This document shows, piece by piece, positions 1-5,157 of a DNA stretch of 9,502 nt. Numbering within the stretch: position 1 is the first letter of the stretch; every line of letters starts with the position of its first letter. This DNA is from Treponema sp. (GTDB taxonomy: Bacteria > Spirochaetota > Spirochaetia > Treponematales > Breznakiellaceae). Where the stretch lies: contig JAIRLK010000089.1 in the NCBI GenBank assembly GCA_031259515.1, positions 1 through 9,502 of the forward strand, read 5' to 3'. The position numbers and the translations under genes are program-made. The notes under the pieces were generated by a model. That model saw only the letters and a list, made by a program, of their open reading frames with translations, was not told the origin of the DNA and ran no database searches.

Positions 1-705
1 GAGAACGGCAATACCCTCAACGTGCTGACCTCTTTCCGTTCCCGCAACGACGAGATGCCGGCCATCGTGATCAACGAGATCCGTACCGAGTATTCCAAGC
101 CCAAGGTGGAATTTGTGGAGCTAAAGGCGCTGGAGGCCGGTAACTTGGGCGGAATGCGGCTCTTTCTTGCCGAAACGGGGACGGAAGAGCCTTTCTACGA
201 ATTCCCCCCGGCTCGTGTTGCCGCCGGGGAATACCTCGTTGTCCATCTGCGCAGCCTGGATCCGAACGCGGTAAACGAGACCGCCGCCGATCTTGGGGCC
301 ACTCCCTACACAAAAGACAACGAGGCGTGGCCCGAATCCCGCGATTTCTGGATCCCCGGCGCCAAAAAGCACCTTTCCAAGAAAGCTGGGATGGCCTATC
401 TCCTGGATCAGGATGACAAGGTACTCGACGCGCTTATGTGGAGCGAAAGTCCCGATTCCTGGTGGGCGGACGAAAAACTGGCCCAGGCCGCGGACTTTCT
501 CTTTTCAAAAGGCGCGTGGGCGGGCAAGAGCGAGGGCATACCGGGACCCGATGACGCGGTTTCGAGCGCCTACACCACCGCCACCCGTTCCATCTCGCGG
601 GACGAAGACGCGCCCGACACAAACGGCCCCTCGGACTGGTATATCACCGTCGCGAGCGGGGCCACGGCGGTGAAAAAGAACAACCCAAAGCGGTATCAGC
701 CTTAG
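1..705 (+). CDS. C-terminal part of a lamin-tail-domain (LTD) protein, 5' end outside window
   Basis: The reading frame is open from base 1 to the TAG at 703-705, giving 234 visible residues. A GTG at 22 is in frame but has no Shine-Dalgarno sequence, so the gene most likely begins upstream of the window. Residues about 20-85 carry the LTD pattern: an IVINEI strand, then EFVEL, then a GG turn, a charged segment and a YLVVHL strand. LTDs are immunoglobulin-like beta folds found in bacterial surface or exported proteins, often next to other extracellular domains or nucleases. The rest (WW, SRDFWIPG, TRSISRDEDAPDTNGPSDWYI) fits the second half of such domains, where a 'sisR...DTN...DW' ending is typical. 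A surface or lipoprotein role is likely but cannot be proven without the N-terminus. The fold call is fairly good; the function is unknown. Confidence 0.62.
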   Translation, partial: ENGNTLNVLTSFRSRNDEMPAIVINEIRTEYSKPKVEFVELKALEAGNLGGMRLFLAETGTEEPFYEFPPARVAAGEYLVVHLRSLDPNAVNETAADLGATPYTKDNEAWPESRDFWIPGAKKHLSKKAGMAYLLDQDDKVLDALMWSESPDSWWADEKLAQAADFLFSKGAWAGKSEGIPGPDDAVSSAYTTATRSISRDEDAPDTNGPSDWYITVASGATAVKKNNPKRYQP

Positions 706-710
706 GAGGG

Positions 711-726
711 AACAGGTTTTGTTGTT
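711..726 (+). repeat. Left arm of a perfect 16-bp inverted repeat flanking the 711-1519 segment
   Basis: AACAGGTTTTGTTGTT here is exactly the reverse complement of 1504-1519, so the pair brackets the MITE, the REP-like palindrome and the retropepsin-like gene as an 809-bp block. Confidence 0.6.
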
Positions 727-765
727 TGGGGGAGGGGGAAGTCTTCCATTGTCAAGTTAAGTGGC

Positions 766-772
766 TGGCAAC
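766..772. repeat. Left target-site duplication TGGCAAC of the 773-917 element
   Basis: TGGCAAC directly abuts the left terminal inverted repeat and recurs at 918-924 directly after the right one. Confidence 0.7.
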
Positions 773-917
773 GCAGCAAATTTACATTCAGGCCATTTGA
801 GTCGAGGTGGGATATAAAAATAGCCTCCAAATGACCAAATTTGGCGGTTTTGAGGGGAGAAAGGAGCCACCGATTCCCAGAATTGTGCCCCTACAAGAGT
901 AAATGTAAAATTGCTGC
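773..917. mobile_element. 145-bp MITE-like element with 16-bp terminal inverted repeats and 7-bp target duplication
   Basis: The left end GCAGCAAATTTACATT (773-788) and the right end AATGTAAAATTGCTGC (902-917) are inverted copies matching at 15 of 16 bases. The element is bounded exactly by the direct repeat TGGCAAC at 766-772 and 918-924, as expected for a target-site duplication. It has no coding capacity. Inside, GGCCATTTG (791-799) and CAAATGACC near 828-836 can pair imperfectly. Removing the element and one repeat copy rejoins GCTGGC-AACGAGC-GCCAGC, a clean hairpin, so the insertion seems to have hit a palindrome. The mobilising transposase family is not recognisable. Confidence 0.75.
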
Positions 918-924
918 TGGCAAC
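918..924. repeat. Right target-site duplication TGGCAAC of the 773-917 element
   Basis: This is the second copy of TGGCAAC, abutting the right terminal inverted repeat; it also forms part of the hairpin GCTGGC (916-921) / GCCAGC (928-933). Confidence 0.7.
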
Positions 925-925
925 G

Positions 926-970
926 AGCGCCAGCAATCCAGACGTGCGTTTGTTGCGCTGGATTGTTTCG
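926..970. repeat. REP-like palindrome (CAATCCAG ... CTGGATTG)
   Basis: CAATCCAG (934-941) pairs perfectly with CTGGATTG (958-965) across a 16-base loop and is followed by TTTCGCC. GCAATCCAG/CTGGATTG next to TTCGC resembles the dispersed palindromes of the 'GTCATTGCGAG...GCAATCCAG' kind known from several bacterial groups. A related CGTCATTGCGAGG stretch occurs at 1533-1545 on the other side of the small gene. The similarity is by eye only. Confidence 0.45.
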
Positions 971-1052
971 CCTGACTACTCCCTCCTAACTTCTCACCTA
1001 TTCCCTGTTATCTCCCTCCCCAAGGAGAACAACTGGGTGTATACTTACAACC

Positions 1053-1466
1053 ATGAGTACATTCAACGAAATTATCACCCTGACCAATGCCGGTGACATA
1101 GCGAAAGCGCGGGACGGGTTTATCCCGCAGGCGAAAGTCCGCAGCATAACCGTGGATGCCTGTGTGGACACAGCCGCGTGGACGCTTGTTATCAACGAGG
1201 AAACCCGGCGAAAACTGGGTTTGGAACTGGAGGGCACCGTGTTTTCCACTTTAGCGGACGGCACGGTCAAAGAATACGCCATGACCGAAGCCGTAAAATT
1301 CCGCTGGAAAGACCGTGAACACGCCATGCCCGCCTGCCTTGTCCCCACAGCGGACGATGTTTTATTTGGGGCGCTGCCTATGGAAGCGCTGGATGTATAC
1401 GCCGACCCGGTAGACGAATGTCTAAAAGGCCGCCACGGCGATAAACAGGTATACCGGCTCAAGTAA
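1053..1466 (+). CDS. Clan AA aspartic protease-like (retropepsin-like) small protein
   Basis: The gene encodes 137 residues, ending TAA at 1464-1466. Residues 33-57 (TVDACVDTAAWTLVINEETRRKLGL) match the single-lobe bacterial retropepsin pattern: a beta strand, a D-T-G-A/S-type catalytic loop, then an 'l....a..LGL' helix. The later LADG turn (about residues 68-71), a central strand pair and the closing FGALPMEALDVYADP block match the family's 'LLG.d.LEaLgl.vDp' end. The length is usual for single-domain members, which act as dimers. The catalytic loop is D39-T40-A41-A42; the usual glycine after DT is alanine, so activity is uncertain. There is no ribosome site at normal spacing before ATG 1053. 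A TATACT at 1040-1045 would put transcription at or beside the start codon, so a leaderless message is possible. The gene is alone between repeats. Its biological role is not known. Confidence 0.72.
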   Translation: MSTFNEIITLTNAGDIAKARDGFIPQAKVRSITVDACVDTAAWTLVINEETRRKLGLELEGTVFSTLADGTVKEYAMTEAVKFRWKDREHAMPACLVPTADDVLFGALPMEALDVYADPVDECLKGRHGDKQVYRLK

Positions 1467-1524
1467 CAGGGAACAGGGAACAGGTAATAACGCGCAAACA
1501 GCGAACAACAAAACCTGTTACTTG
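1460..1524. repeat. Inverted repeat CAAGTAACAGG...CCTGTTACTTG with heptamer tandem repeats
   Basis: CAAGTAACAGG (1460-1470) and CCTGTTACTTG (1514-1524) are perfect inverted copies; the first spans the stop codon of the retropepsin-like gene. Between them, TAACAGG-GAACAGG-GAACAGG (1464-1484) is a three-unit 7-bp tandem repeat. TAACAGGGAACAGG (1464-1477) also occurs inverted with one mismatch at 997-1010, before the gene. In RNA the arms could form a stem after the gene, but there is no T-run, so a classical terminator is not supported. Confidence 0.55.
1504..1519 (-). repeat. Right arm of the 16-bp inverted repeat pairing with 711-726
   Basis: AACAACAAAACCTGTT is the perfect reverse complement of 711-726. 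It overlaps the CCTGTTACTTG arm of the smaller 1460/1524 repeat, so it may be composed of shared heptamer units rather than a transposon end. Confidence 0.6.
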
Positions 1525-1532
1525 TCATAGAC

Positions 1533-1598
1533 CGTCATTGCGAGGCGCGAAACGCCGTACGGGGGCCTGTCCCCGGCCTTCGTACACATCTCGTGTAC
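1533..1598. repeat. Cluster of three short hairpins, REP-like
   Basis: Three consecutive palindromes are visible: GGCG-CGAAA-CGCC (1544-1556), GTACG ... CGTAC (1557-1561 / 1581-1585, with GGGG/CCCC inside), and GTACAC-ATCTC-GTGTAC (1582-1598). The leading CGTCATTGCGAGG resembles widespread REP-type repeats. The cluster lies between the convergent ends of the retropepsin-like gene and the sensor kinase operon. It may serve as a folded 3' end for both transcripts, but no strong T-run follows on either strand. Confidence 0.5.
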
Positions 1599-1652
1599 TT
1601 TAAATCTGAAAGACAGCCTTTGCCGGTCTTTCCCGGTCGGCATATCTTTTGG

Positions 1653-3497
1653 TTACCCGGTAGCAGGAAGCCGGATGATGAAACGGCAGCCCCTGGGATC
1701 GAGGTTTTCGGCGGTAATTTCCCCTCCCATCTTTTTGATGATATTGTACGAGATGGATAGCCCCAAGCCCATGTGGCCGGAAGTTCCCCGTTTCGTTGAA
1801 TAAAACGGAAGAAAGATAGACTCGGCCTCTCCAGCGCTTATTCCCGGCCCTGAATCCGCTACTATAAGGGTTACCTGATTTTTTCCCCTACTTTTGGAAA
1901 GGGATACTGTCATGATTCCCCCTTCGGACATAGCCTCGATAGCATTCTTGAATAAGTTAAGGATAACCTGCTTCATCTCAATTTTATTCACCGATATTAC
2001 GGCACCAGCCGGATCGGGATTCCAGTCAATGGTAATTTTCCGGTACCGGGTATTGTACCGTACCAGTTTGATAATATTGTACACCAGTTCATTGAGGTCT
2101 ATGTTTTCCAGATCCACCCCTTCTTCGTCCCCGAAAGAGATAAGGTTACGGACAATGTGTTCTATGGCTTCCGCTTCGGATTCTAGTCTTTCCACCGTTT
2201 GAATGGCGGAGGATTCTTTCAGAGTCAGTTTTAAGGTATCCGCGCAACTATAGATACTTTCCAGGGGGTTGTTGATTTCATGGGCGACTCCCGCAGCAAG
2301 GAGGCCTACCGAAGTGAGTTTTTCGGAAAAAGTGATCTGTTCCCGCAGCCGCTGCTGTTCGGTAGTATCGTTTATGATGAGGATACAGCCAATATACCGC
2401 AGCCCGTCCCGAATCGGAGACAGGGTAAGATCGACAATATGCCGTACCATACCCCCCCCTCCCCCCATGAGGTCCAGCCCCAAATCAAAGGCGGTATACA
2501 CTTTGCCTTCCGTTACGGCCTCCATTATGGAACGAATCGCTTCCTTTCCGGTAAGAGAAGCAAGGATAGCTGTTATATGTTTGCCAAAGGGATGGTCTCC
2601 CATGCGCAGATAGTTCAGGGCCTCCTTGTTCATCATTTTAACCGTTCCAGTATGATCTACTACGATCAGGTTTACCGGCAGGCGTTCAAGGATAGCTTCG
2701 TTGTACTTGAGGAATTCGTAAAATTCCCGGTTGACATTCCGCCGGGAGGTAGTTTCGGGAATCTGCGTATAGGCCAGTTTTATCAGGCTTACCTTGTCTA
2801 TCTCCCGCACCGATTCGGTAATCAGGATTCGGCCGTCCCGGATGATGGTAACCCGGTCGGAGAATTCGTAGATATCGTCGATCCGGTGGGTGATAAACAG
2901 GACCGAGGAACCGCTTTCCACCAGCCGATGAAGCTGGTTCCGAACCCGGATCAGAACAACGGCGGATAGTTTTTCCAGAGCCTCGTCCAGGATGAGGAGC
3001 CGGGGTTCTGTATACAGGTGTCGGATAATATCCAGGAATACCCGCTCGGGCAGGGACAGATCGGCGACTATTTTCCGGGGCGGAATCGACGCCTCCATAG
3101 AAGAGAGGACTTCCGTTGCGGCGGCAAATATACGCTTGGGGCTGAAGAAAAACCGGGGGAAAACTACGGATTGGTTGGCAAAAAGATTATATGCCACCGA
3201 CTGGTGCTGGAAAAATTCATTATCCTGGGTAACCAGTTCTATGCCCAGGTTACGGGAAGCGTTTACATCGGGAAACTGCCGGCTTTTTCCTTCCCATAAA
3301 ATCAGCCCCTGTTCAGGCTGGACCAGCCCGCCCAATACCCGGGCAATGGAAGATTTCCCCGCCCCGTGTTCCCCGACTATGGCATGGATTTCCCCCGGGG
3401 CGATTGAGAAGGATACCTTGTCCAGTACCAGGAGGTTCCCATAAGACACCACGATCCCGTTGAGTTCCGCCAGGGCCGGGAGAATATCAGAGGCCAT
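1653..3497 (-). CDS. Cytoplasmic sensor histidine kinase with an N-terminal ABC ATPase domain (ABC-PAS-HisKA-HATPase fusion)
   Basis: This 614-residue protein has three parts. Residues 10-245 form an ABC ATPase domain like the first domain of RbsA/MglA sugar ATPases: Walker A GEHGAGKS 42-49, Q-loop Q91, Walker B LLILDE 167-172, H-loop H204. The signature LSGGQ is replaced by LSLPER (147-152), and DEPT reads DEAL. Residues about 260-385 form a PAS domain with a five-glycine loop (345-349). Residues 388-614 form the kinase: H-box AAGVAHEINNPL with H405, N-box with N513 and N517, G1 DSGPG, F-box FLPFYSTK and G2 GLGLS. No membrane segment or signal peptide is present. The start codon lies inside the end of the regulator gene (11-bp overlap, ATGGCCTCTGA) and the ribosome site is weak, so translation is probably coupled. 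It should phosphorylate the upstream-encoded regulator. The ABC part suggests sensing of nucleotide or of the adjacent sugar transporter; this is inference. Confidence 0.93.
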   Translation of the reverse strand: MASDILPALAELNGIVVSYGNLLVLDKVSFSIAPGEIHAIVGEHGAGKSSIARVLGGLVQPEQGLILWEGKSRQFPDVNASRNLGIELVTQDNEFFQHQSVAYNLFANQSVVFPRFFFSPKRIFAAATEVLSSMEASIPPRKIVADLSLPERVFLDIIRHLYTEPRLLILDEALEKLSAVVLIRVRNQLHRLVESGSSVLFITHRIDDIYEFSDRVTIIRDGRILITESVREIDKVSLIKLAYTQIPETTSRRNVNREFYEFLKYNEAILERLPVNLIVVDHTGTVKMMNKEALNYLRMGDHPFGKHITAILASLTGKEAIRSIMEAVTEGKVYTAFDLGLDLMGGGGGMVRHIVDLTLSPIRDGLRYIGCILIINDTTEQQRLREQITFSEKLTSVGLLAAGVAHEINNPLESIYSCADTLKLTLKESSAIQTVERLESEAEAIEHIVRNLISFGDEEGVDLENIDLNELVYNIIKLVRYNTRYRKITIDWNPDPAGAVISVNKIEMKQVILNLFKNAIEAMSEGGIMTVSLSKSRGKNQVTLIVADSGPGISAGEAESIFLPFYSTKRGTSGHMGLGLSISYNIIKKMGGEITAENLDPRGCRFIIRLPATG

Positions 3498-4815
3498 ATT
3501 GATTTATCTTTTTGTACAGGGTTGAGCGGCTTATGGAAAGCCGTTCGGCGGCACGGGCCTTATTGTTACCCTCTTCCCGCAAGGTCTTGGTTATACAGGC
3601 TATTTCCGCTGTTTCCAACGGATTGGCGCCGGGTTTCCGACGAATTCCCCTGGTGATAAGTTCGGGGATGTCCGAAACCCGAATCTCCGACCCCTCGGCA
3701 ACCGCGCAGGCGTAATATATTGCCCCCTTTAGCTCCCGGATATTTCCCGGCCAATCATGAGACAGAAGCAACTCCAAGACCTGGGGGCTAAAAGTCCGCC
3801 GTTCCCGGCGGCTGTTCTCCCTCCCATAATCGGCGATAAAGCGCTTTGCCAGGGGAATGATATCCTCCTGCCGTTCCCGGAGGGGCGGCAGACAGAGGAT
3901 CGCCGCGTTCAGCCGGTACAGGAGATCACTCCTAAATTTGCCCTCCGCAGTCAGGCTGCCCAGGTCCTTATTAGTGGCGGCAATAAAACGGACATCAACC
4001 TTAAATGTTTCCCTGCCCCCGACCCGGCGCAGTTCCTGGTTTTGCAATACCCTCAGTATCTTGGCCTGGCTGGACAAACCCATATCGCCGATCTCGTCCA
4101 GAAACAGGGTTCCACCGTTGGACCGTTCAAAAACCCCGGGAAAGCGCTCAATAGCCCCGGTAAAGGCCCCCCGCTCATGGCCGAAGAGTTCGCTTTCCAA
4201 AAGGGATTCGGAGAATGCCGCACAGTTTACCCGGTGAAGGGGCTTCGTTGACCGGGAAGATTCGGCGTGGATCAGCTCCGCCAGGAGTTCCTTACCGGTT
4301 CCGCTCTCTCCGTAAATGAGGATGGGCAGATTGGAAGCGGCCAGTTTACGGGCCCGGAGGAGCATATCCCGCATTACGGCGGACTCGGTCACGGTGGGGA
4401 TGCCGAGGACGGACTTGCGAAACAGGGAATTTTCCCGCTCCAGCCGGGACATATAGAGGGCGTTCTCCATTGTTTTAAGAAGTTTTTCAATTTTGATTGG
4501 TTTCTCCAGATAATCAAAAGCGCCCCTTTTTATCGACTCCACGGCAATTTCCACCGTTCCGTACCCGGTTATGACGATAACCGGAAGGGAAGGATCGATC
4601 TCCAAAATCCGGGGGAGAAGGGATACCCCGTTCTCCTCCCCAAGGCGGACATCCAGCAGAACCAGATCCCGGTTTTCGGTCCGCAGTAATCTCAGGGCTT
4701 CCCGGGAATTATAGGCCACCGAGACCCGGTAATTACGCATGGAAAGGTTTTCCCGCAGGCTGGCGCACACAGGCGGGTGGTCATCAACAATCAACACCGA
4801 AGGGTTAGTGTCCAT
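3487..4815 (-). CDS. NtrC-family sigma-54-dependent response regulator
   Basis: From ATG 4815 the protein has 442 residues. A receiver domain (about 5-120) shows acidic D11/D12, phospho-acceptor D55, T83 and K105. An AAA+ sigma-54 interaction domain (about 140-375) shows Walker A GESGTGKE 169-176, the GAFTGA loop 216-221 that contacts sigma-54, Walker B TLFLDE 236-241 and the RSDLLYRL sensor region. A Fis-type helix-turn-helix closes the protein (about 400-438, NNKARAAERLSISRSTLYKKI). An in-frame ATG at 4857 would add 14 residues, but AGGAG lies about ten bases before ATG 4815 and receiver domains begin there, so 4815 is preferred. It is the first gene of a two-gene operon with the kinase. 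It most likely activates the -24/-12 promoter of the divergent transporter operon; targets elsewhere cannot be excluded. Confidence 0.96.
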   Translation of the reverse strand: MDTNPSVLIVDDHPPVCASLRENLSMRNYRVSVAYNSREALRLLRTENRDLVLLDVRLGEENGVSLLPRILEIDPSLPVIVITGYGTVEIAVESIKRGAFDYLEKPIKIEKLLKTMENALYMSRLERENSLFRKSVLGIPTVTESAVMRDMLLRARKLAASNLPILIYGESGTGKELLAELIHAESSRSTKPLHRVNCAAFSESLLESELFGHERGAFTGAIERFPGVFERSNGGTLFLDEIGDMGLSSQAKILRVLQNQELRRVGGRETFKVDVRFIAATNKDLGSLTAEGKFRSDLLYRLNAAILCLPPLRERQEDIIPLAKRFIADYGRENSRRERRTFSPQVLELLLSHDWPGNIRELKGAIYYACAVAEGSEIRVSDIPELITRGIRRKPGANPLETAEIACITKTLREEGNNKARAAERLSISRSTLYKKINQYGL

Positions 4816-4820
4816 ATTTT

Positions 4821-4844
4821 GTACAACTCCTGGAATTATTGTAC
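4821..4844 (-). promoter_or_regulatory. Inverted repeat GTACAA-N12-TTGTAC enclosing the regulator's ribosome site
   Basis: On the minus strand, GTACAA (4844-4839) and TTGTAC (4826-4821) are perfect inverted copies, and the 12-base gap contains the AGGAG Shine-Dalgarno sequence of the regulator gene. It could be a small RNA hairpin presenting or masking the site, or a protein operator just below the possible -10 box (TATAAT, 4854-4849). Nothing in the sequence decides between these. Confidence 0.4.
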
Positions 4845-4848
4845 GGTA

Positions 4849-4854
4849 ATTATA
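4849..4854 (-). promoter_or_regulatory. Possible -10 box (TATAAT) for the regulator-kinase operon
   Basis: TATAAT is read on the minus strand about 35 bases before ATG 4815, in a suitable place for a housekeeping promoter. No good -35 hexamer lies 16-18 bases upstream; an A-rich stretch is there instead. Weak call. Confidence 0.3.
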
Positions 4855-4925
4855 CACCCTTTTTTTGATATTGGGAGATTTTTTATTTTTTTGTTATCAT
4901 CCCCGCAAACTATGATATTTCTTGA

Positions 4926-5072
4926 TATAGAGCCTATCTCAAAACTAATTGACTATGCGCTAACGCGCTCGGTTTTGGGACAGGCTCTGCGGTTTTTCAG
5001 GCTTAAAGCCTTGCAAAACCGCGAATTTCAAGGCTGCTTTTCCAAGACTGAAGTTTTGGAAAAGCCTCTATA
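4926..5072. mobile_element. 147-bp MITE-like inverted-repeat element in the divergent control region
   Basis: The left end TATAGAGCCTATCTCAAAAC (4926-4945) and the reverse complement of the right end (5053-5072) agree at 16 of 20 bases, including the outer seven. The outermost TA on both sides could be a TA target duplication, as in IS630/Tc1-type insertions. Inside are an imperfect 17-base palindrome (4929-4945 / 4972-4988), a strong hairpin GCGGTTTT (4989-4996) / AAAACCGC (5015-5022) with an inner AGGCTT/AAGCCT stem, and a third stem (5030-5044 / 5055-5066). It has no coding capacity. It separates the regulator promoter from the sigma-54 promoter, where an upstream activator site would usually lie. 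Confidence 0.6.
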
Positions 5073-5074
5073 GA

Positions 5075-5090
5075 TTGCGGTATTTCGCAA
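5075..5090. promoter_or_regulatory. Candidate activator-binding dyad TTGCG-N6-CGCAA
   Basis: The 16-bp dyad has perfect 5-bp arms and is centred near -65 from the inferred start of the transporter operon, just outside the repeat element. Fis-type helix-turn-helix domains of NtrC-like regulators bind dyads of about this size. Usual enhancer sites lie somewhat further upstream (about -80 to -150). TTGCGG also occurs in the opposite orientation at 4903-4908. Tentative. Confidence 0.3.
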
Positions 5091-5120
5091 ATATTTTGAT
5101 TTAATCCCATACTGGCTGAC

Positions 5121-5137
5121 TTGGCATATTTATTGCT
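5121..5137 (+). promoter_or_regulatory. Sigma-54 (-24/-12) promoter of the transporter operon
   Basis: TTGGCATATTTATTGCT fits the TGGCAYR-N4-TTGCW consensus with the essential GG (5123-5124) and GC (5135-5136) exactly 12 bases apart. It points towards the transporter operon, with an expected start near 5148. The divergently encoded regulator carries GAFTGA, which is specific for this promoter class. The predicted leader is only about 10 bases and begins at the AGGGG ribosome site (5148-5152). Confidence 0.78.
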
Positions 5138-5157
5138 GAGTCTTATTAGGGGTTTAT

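Larger units (their letters stand above)
706..1052. other. Non-coding repeat-rich spacer upstream of the retropepsin-like gene
   Basis: These 347 bp contain no credible gene. They hold a 16-base arm (711-726) repeated in inverted orientation at 1504-1519, a MITE-like element (773-917), a REP-like hairpin (934-965) and a 14-base motif (997-1010) that recurs inverted after the next gene. A purine-rich AAGGAG at 1022-1027 is too far (25 bases) from the ATG at 1053 to act as its ribosome site. A TATACT at 1040-1045 could be a -10 box, but no good -35 box lies above it. Confidence 0.6.

Noticed and set aside
22..24. GTG as the true start of the lamin-tail protein
   Set aside because: The frame is open to the window edge and no ribosome site precedes the GTG, so the gene is better read as truncated by the window.
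911..1096. A short plus-strand frame before the retropepsin-like gene
   Set aside because: It is made of MITE and REP-like sequence and overlaps the start of the real gene in another frame.
1464..1484. CRISPR-like array
   Set aside because: The repeats are 7 bases long and directly adjacent with no spacers; no cas gene is present.
711..1519. The inverted-repeat-bounded block as an intact insertion sequence
   Set aside because: It has no transposase, and the arms share short heptamer units and lack a target duplication, so repeat-unit origin is at least as likely.
1460..1524. Rho-independent terminator after the retropepsin-like gene
   Set aside because: The stem arms are separated by 43 bases and no T-run follows.
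998..1528. A 176-codon open frame on the minus strand
   Set aside because: It lies opposite the retropepsin-like gene, which has recognisable family motifs, and runs through repeats; its translation shows no recognisable domain.
2280..2969. A 229-codon plus-strand frame inside the kinase gene
   Set aside because: It is opposite well-supported kinase and PAS coding sequence and has no ribosome site or recognisable motif.
4816..4857. An upstream ATG giving the regulator 14 extra residues
   Set aside because: The AGGAG site is spaced for ATG 4815, and the receiver fold begins directly after that start; the extra segment has no counterpart in the family.
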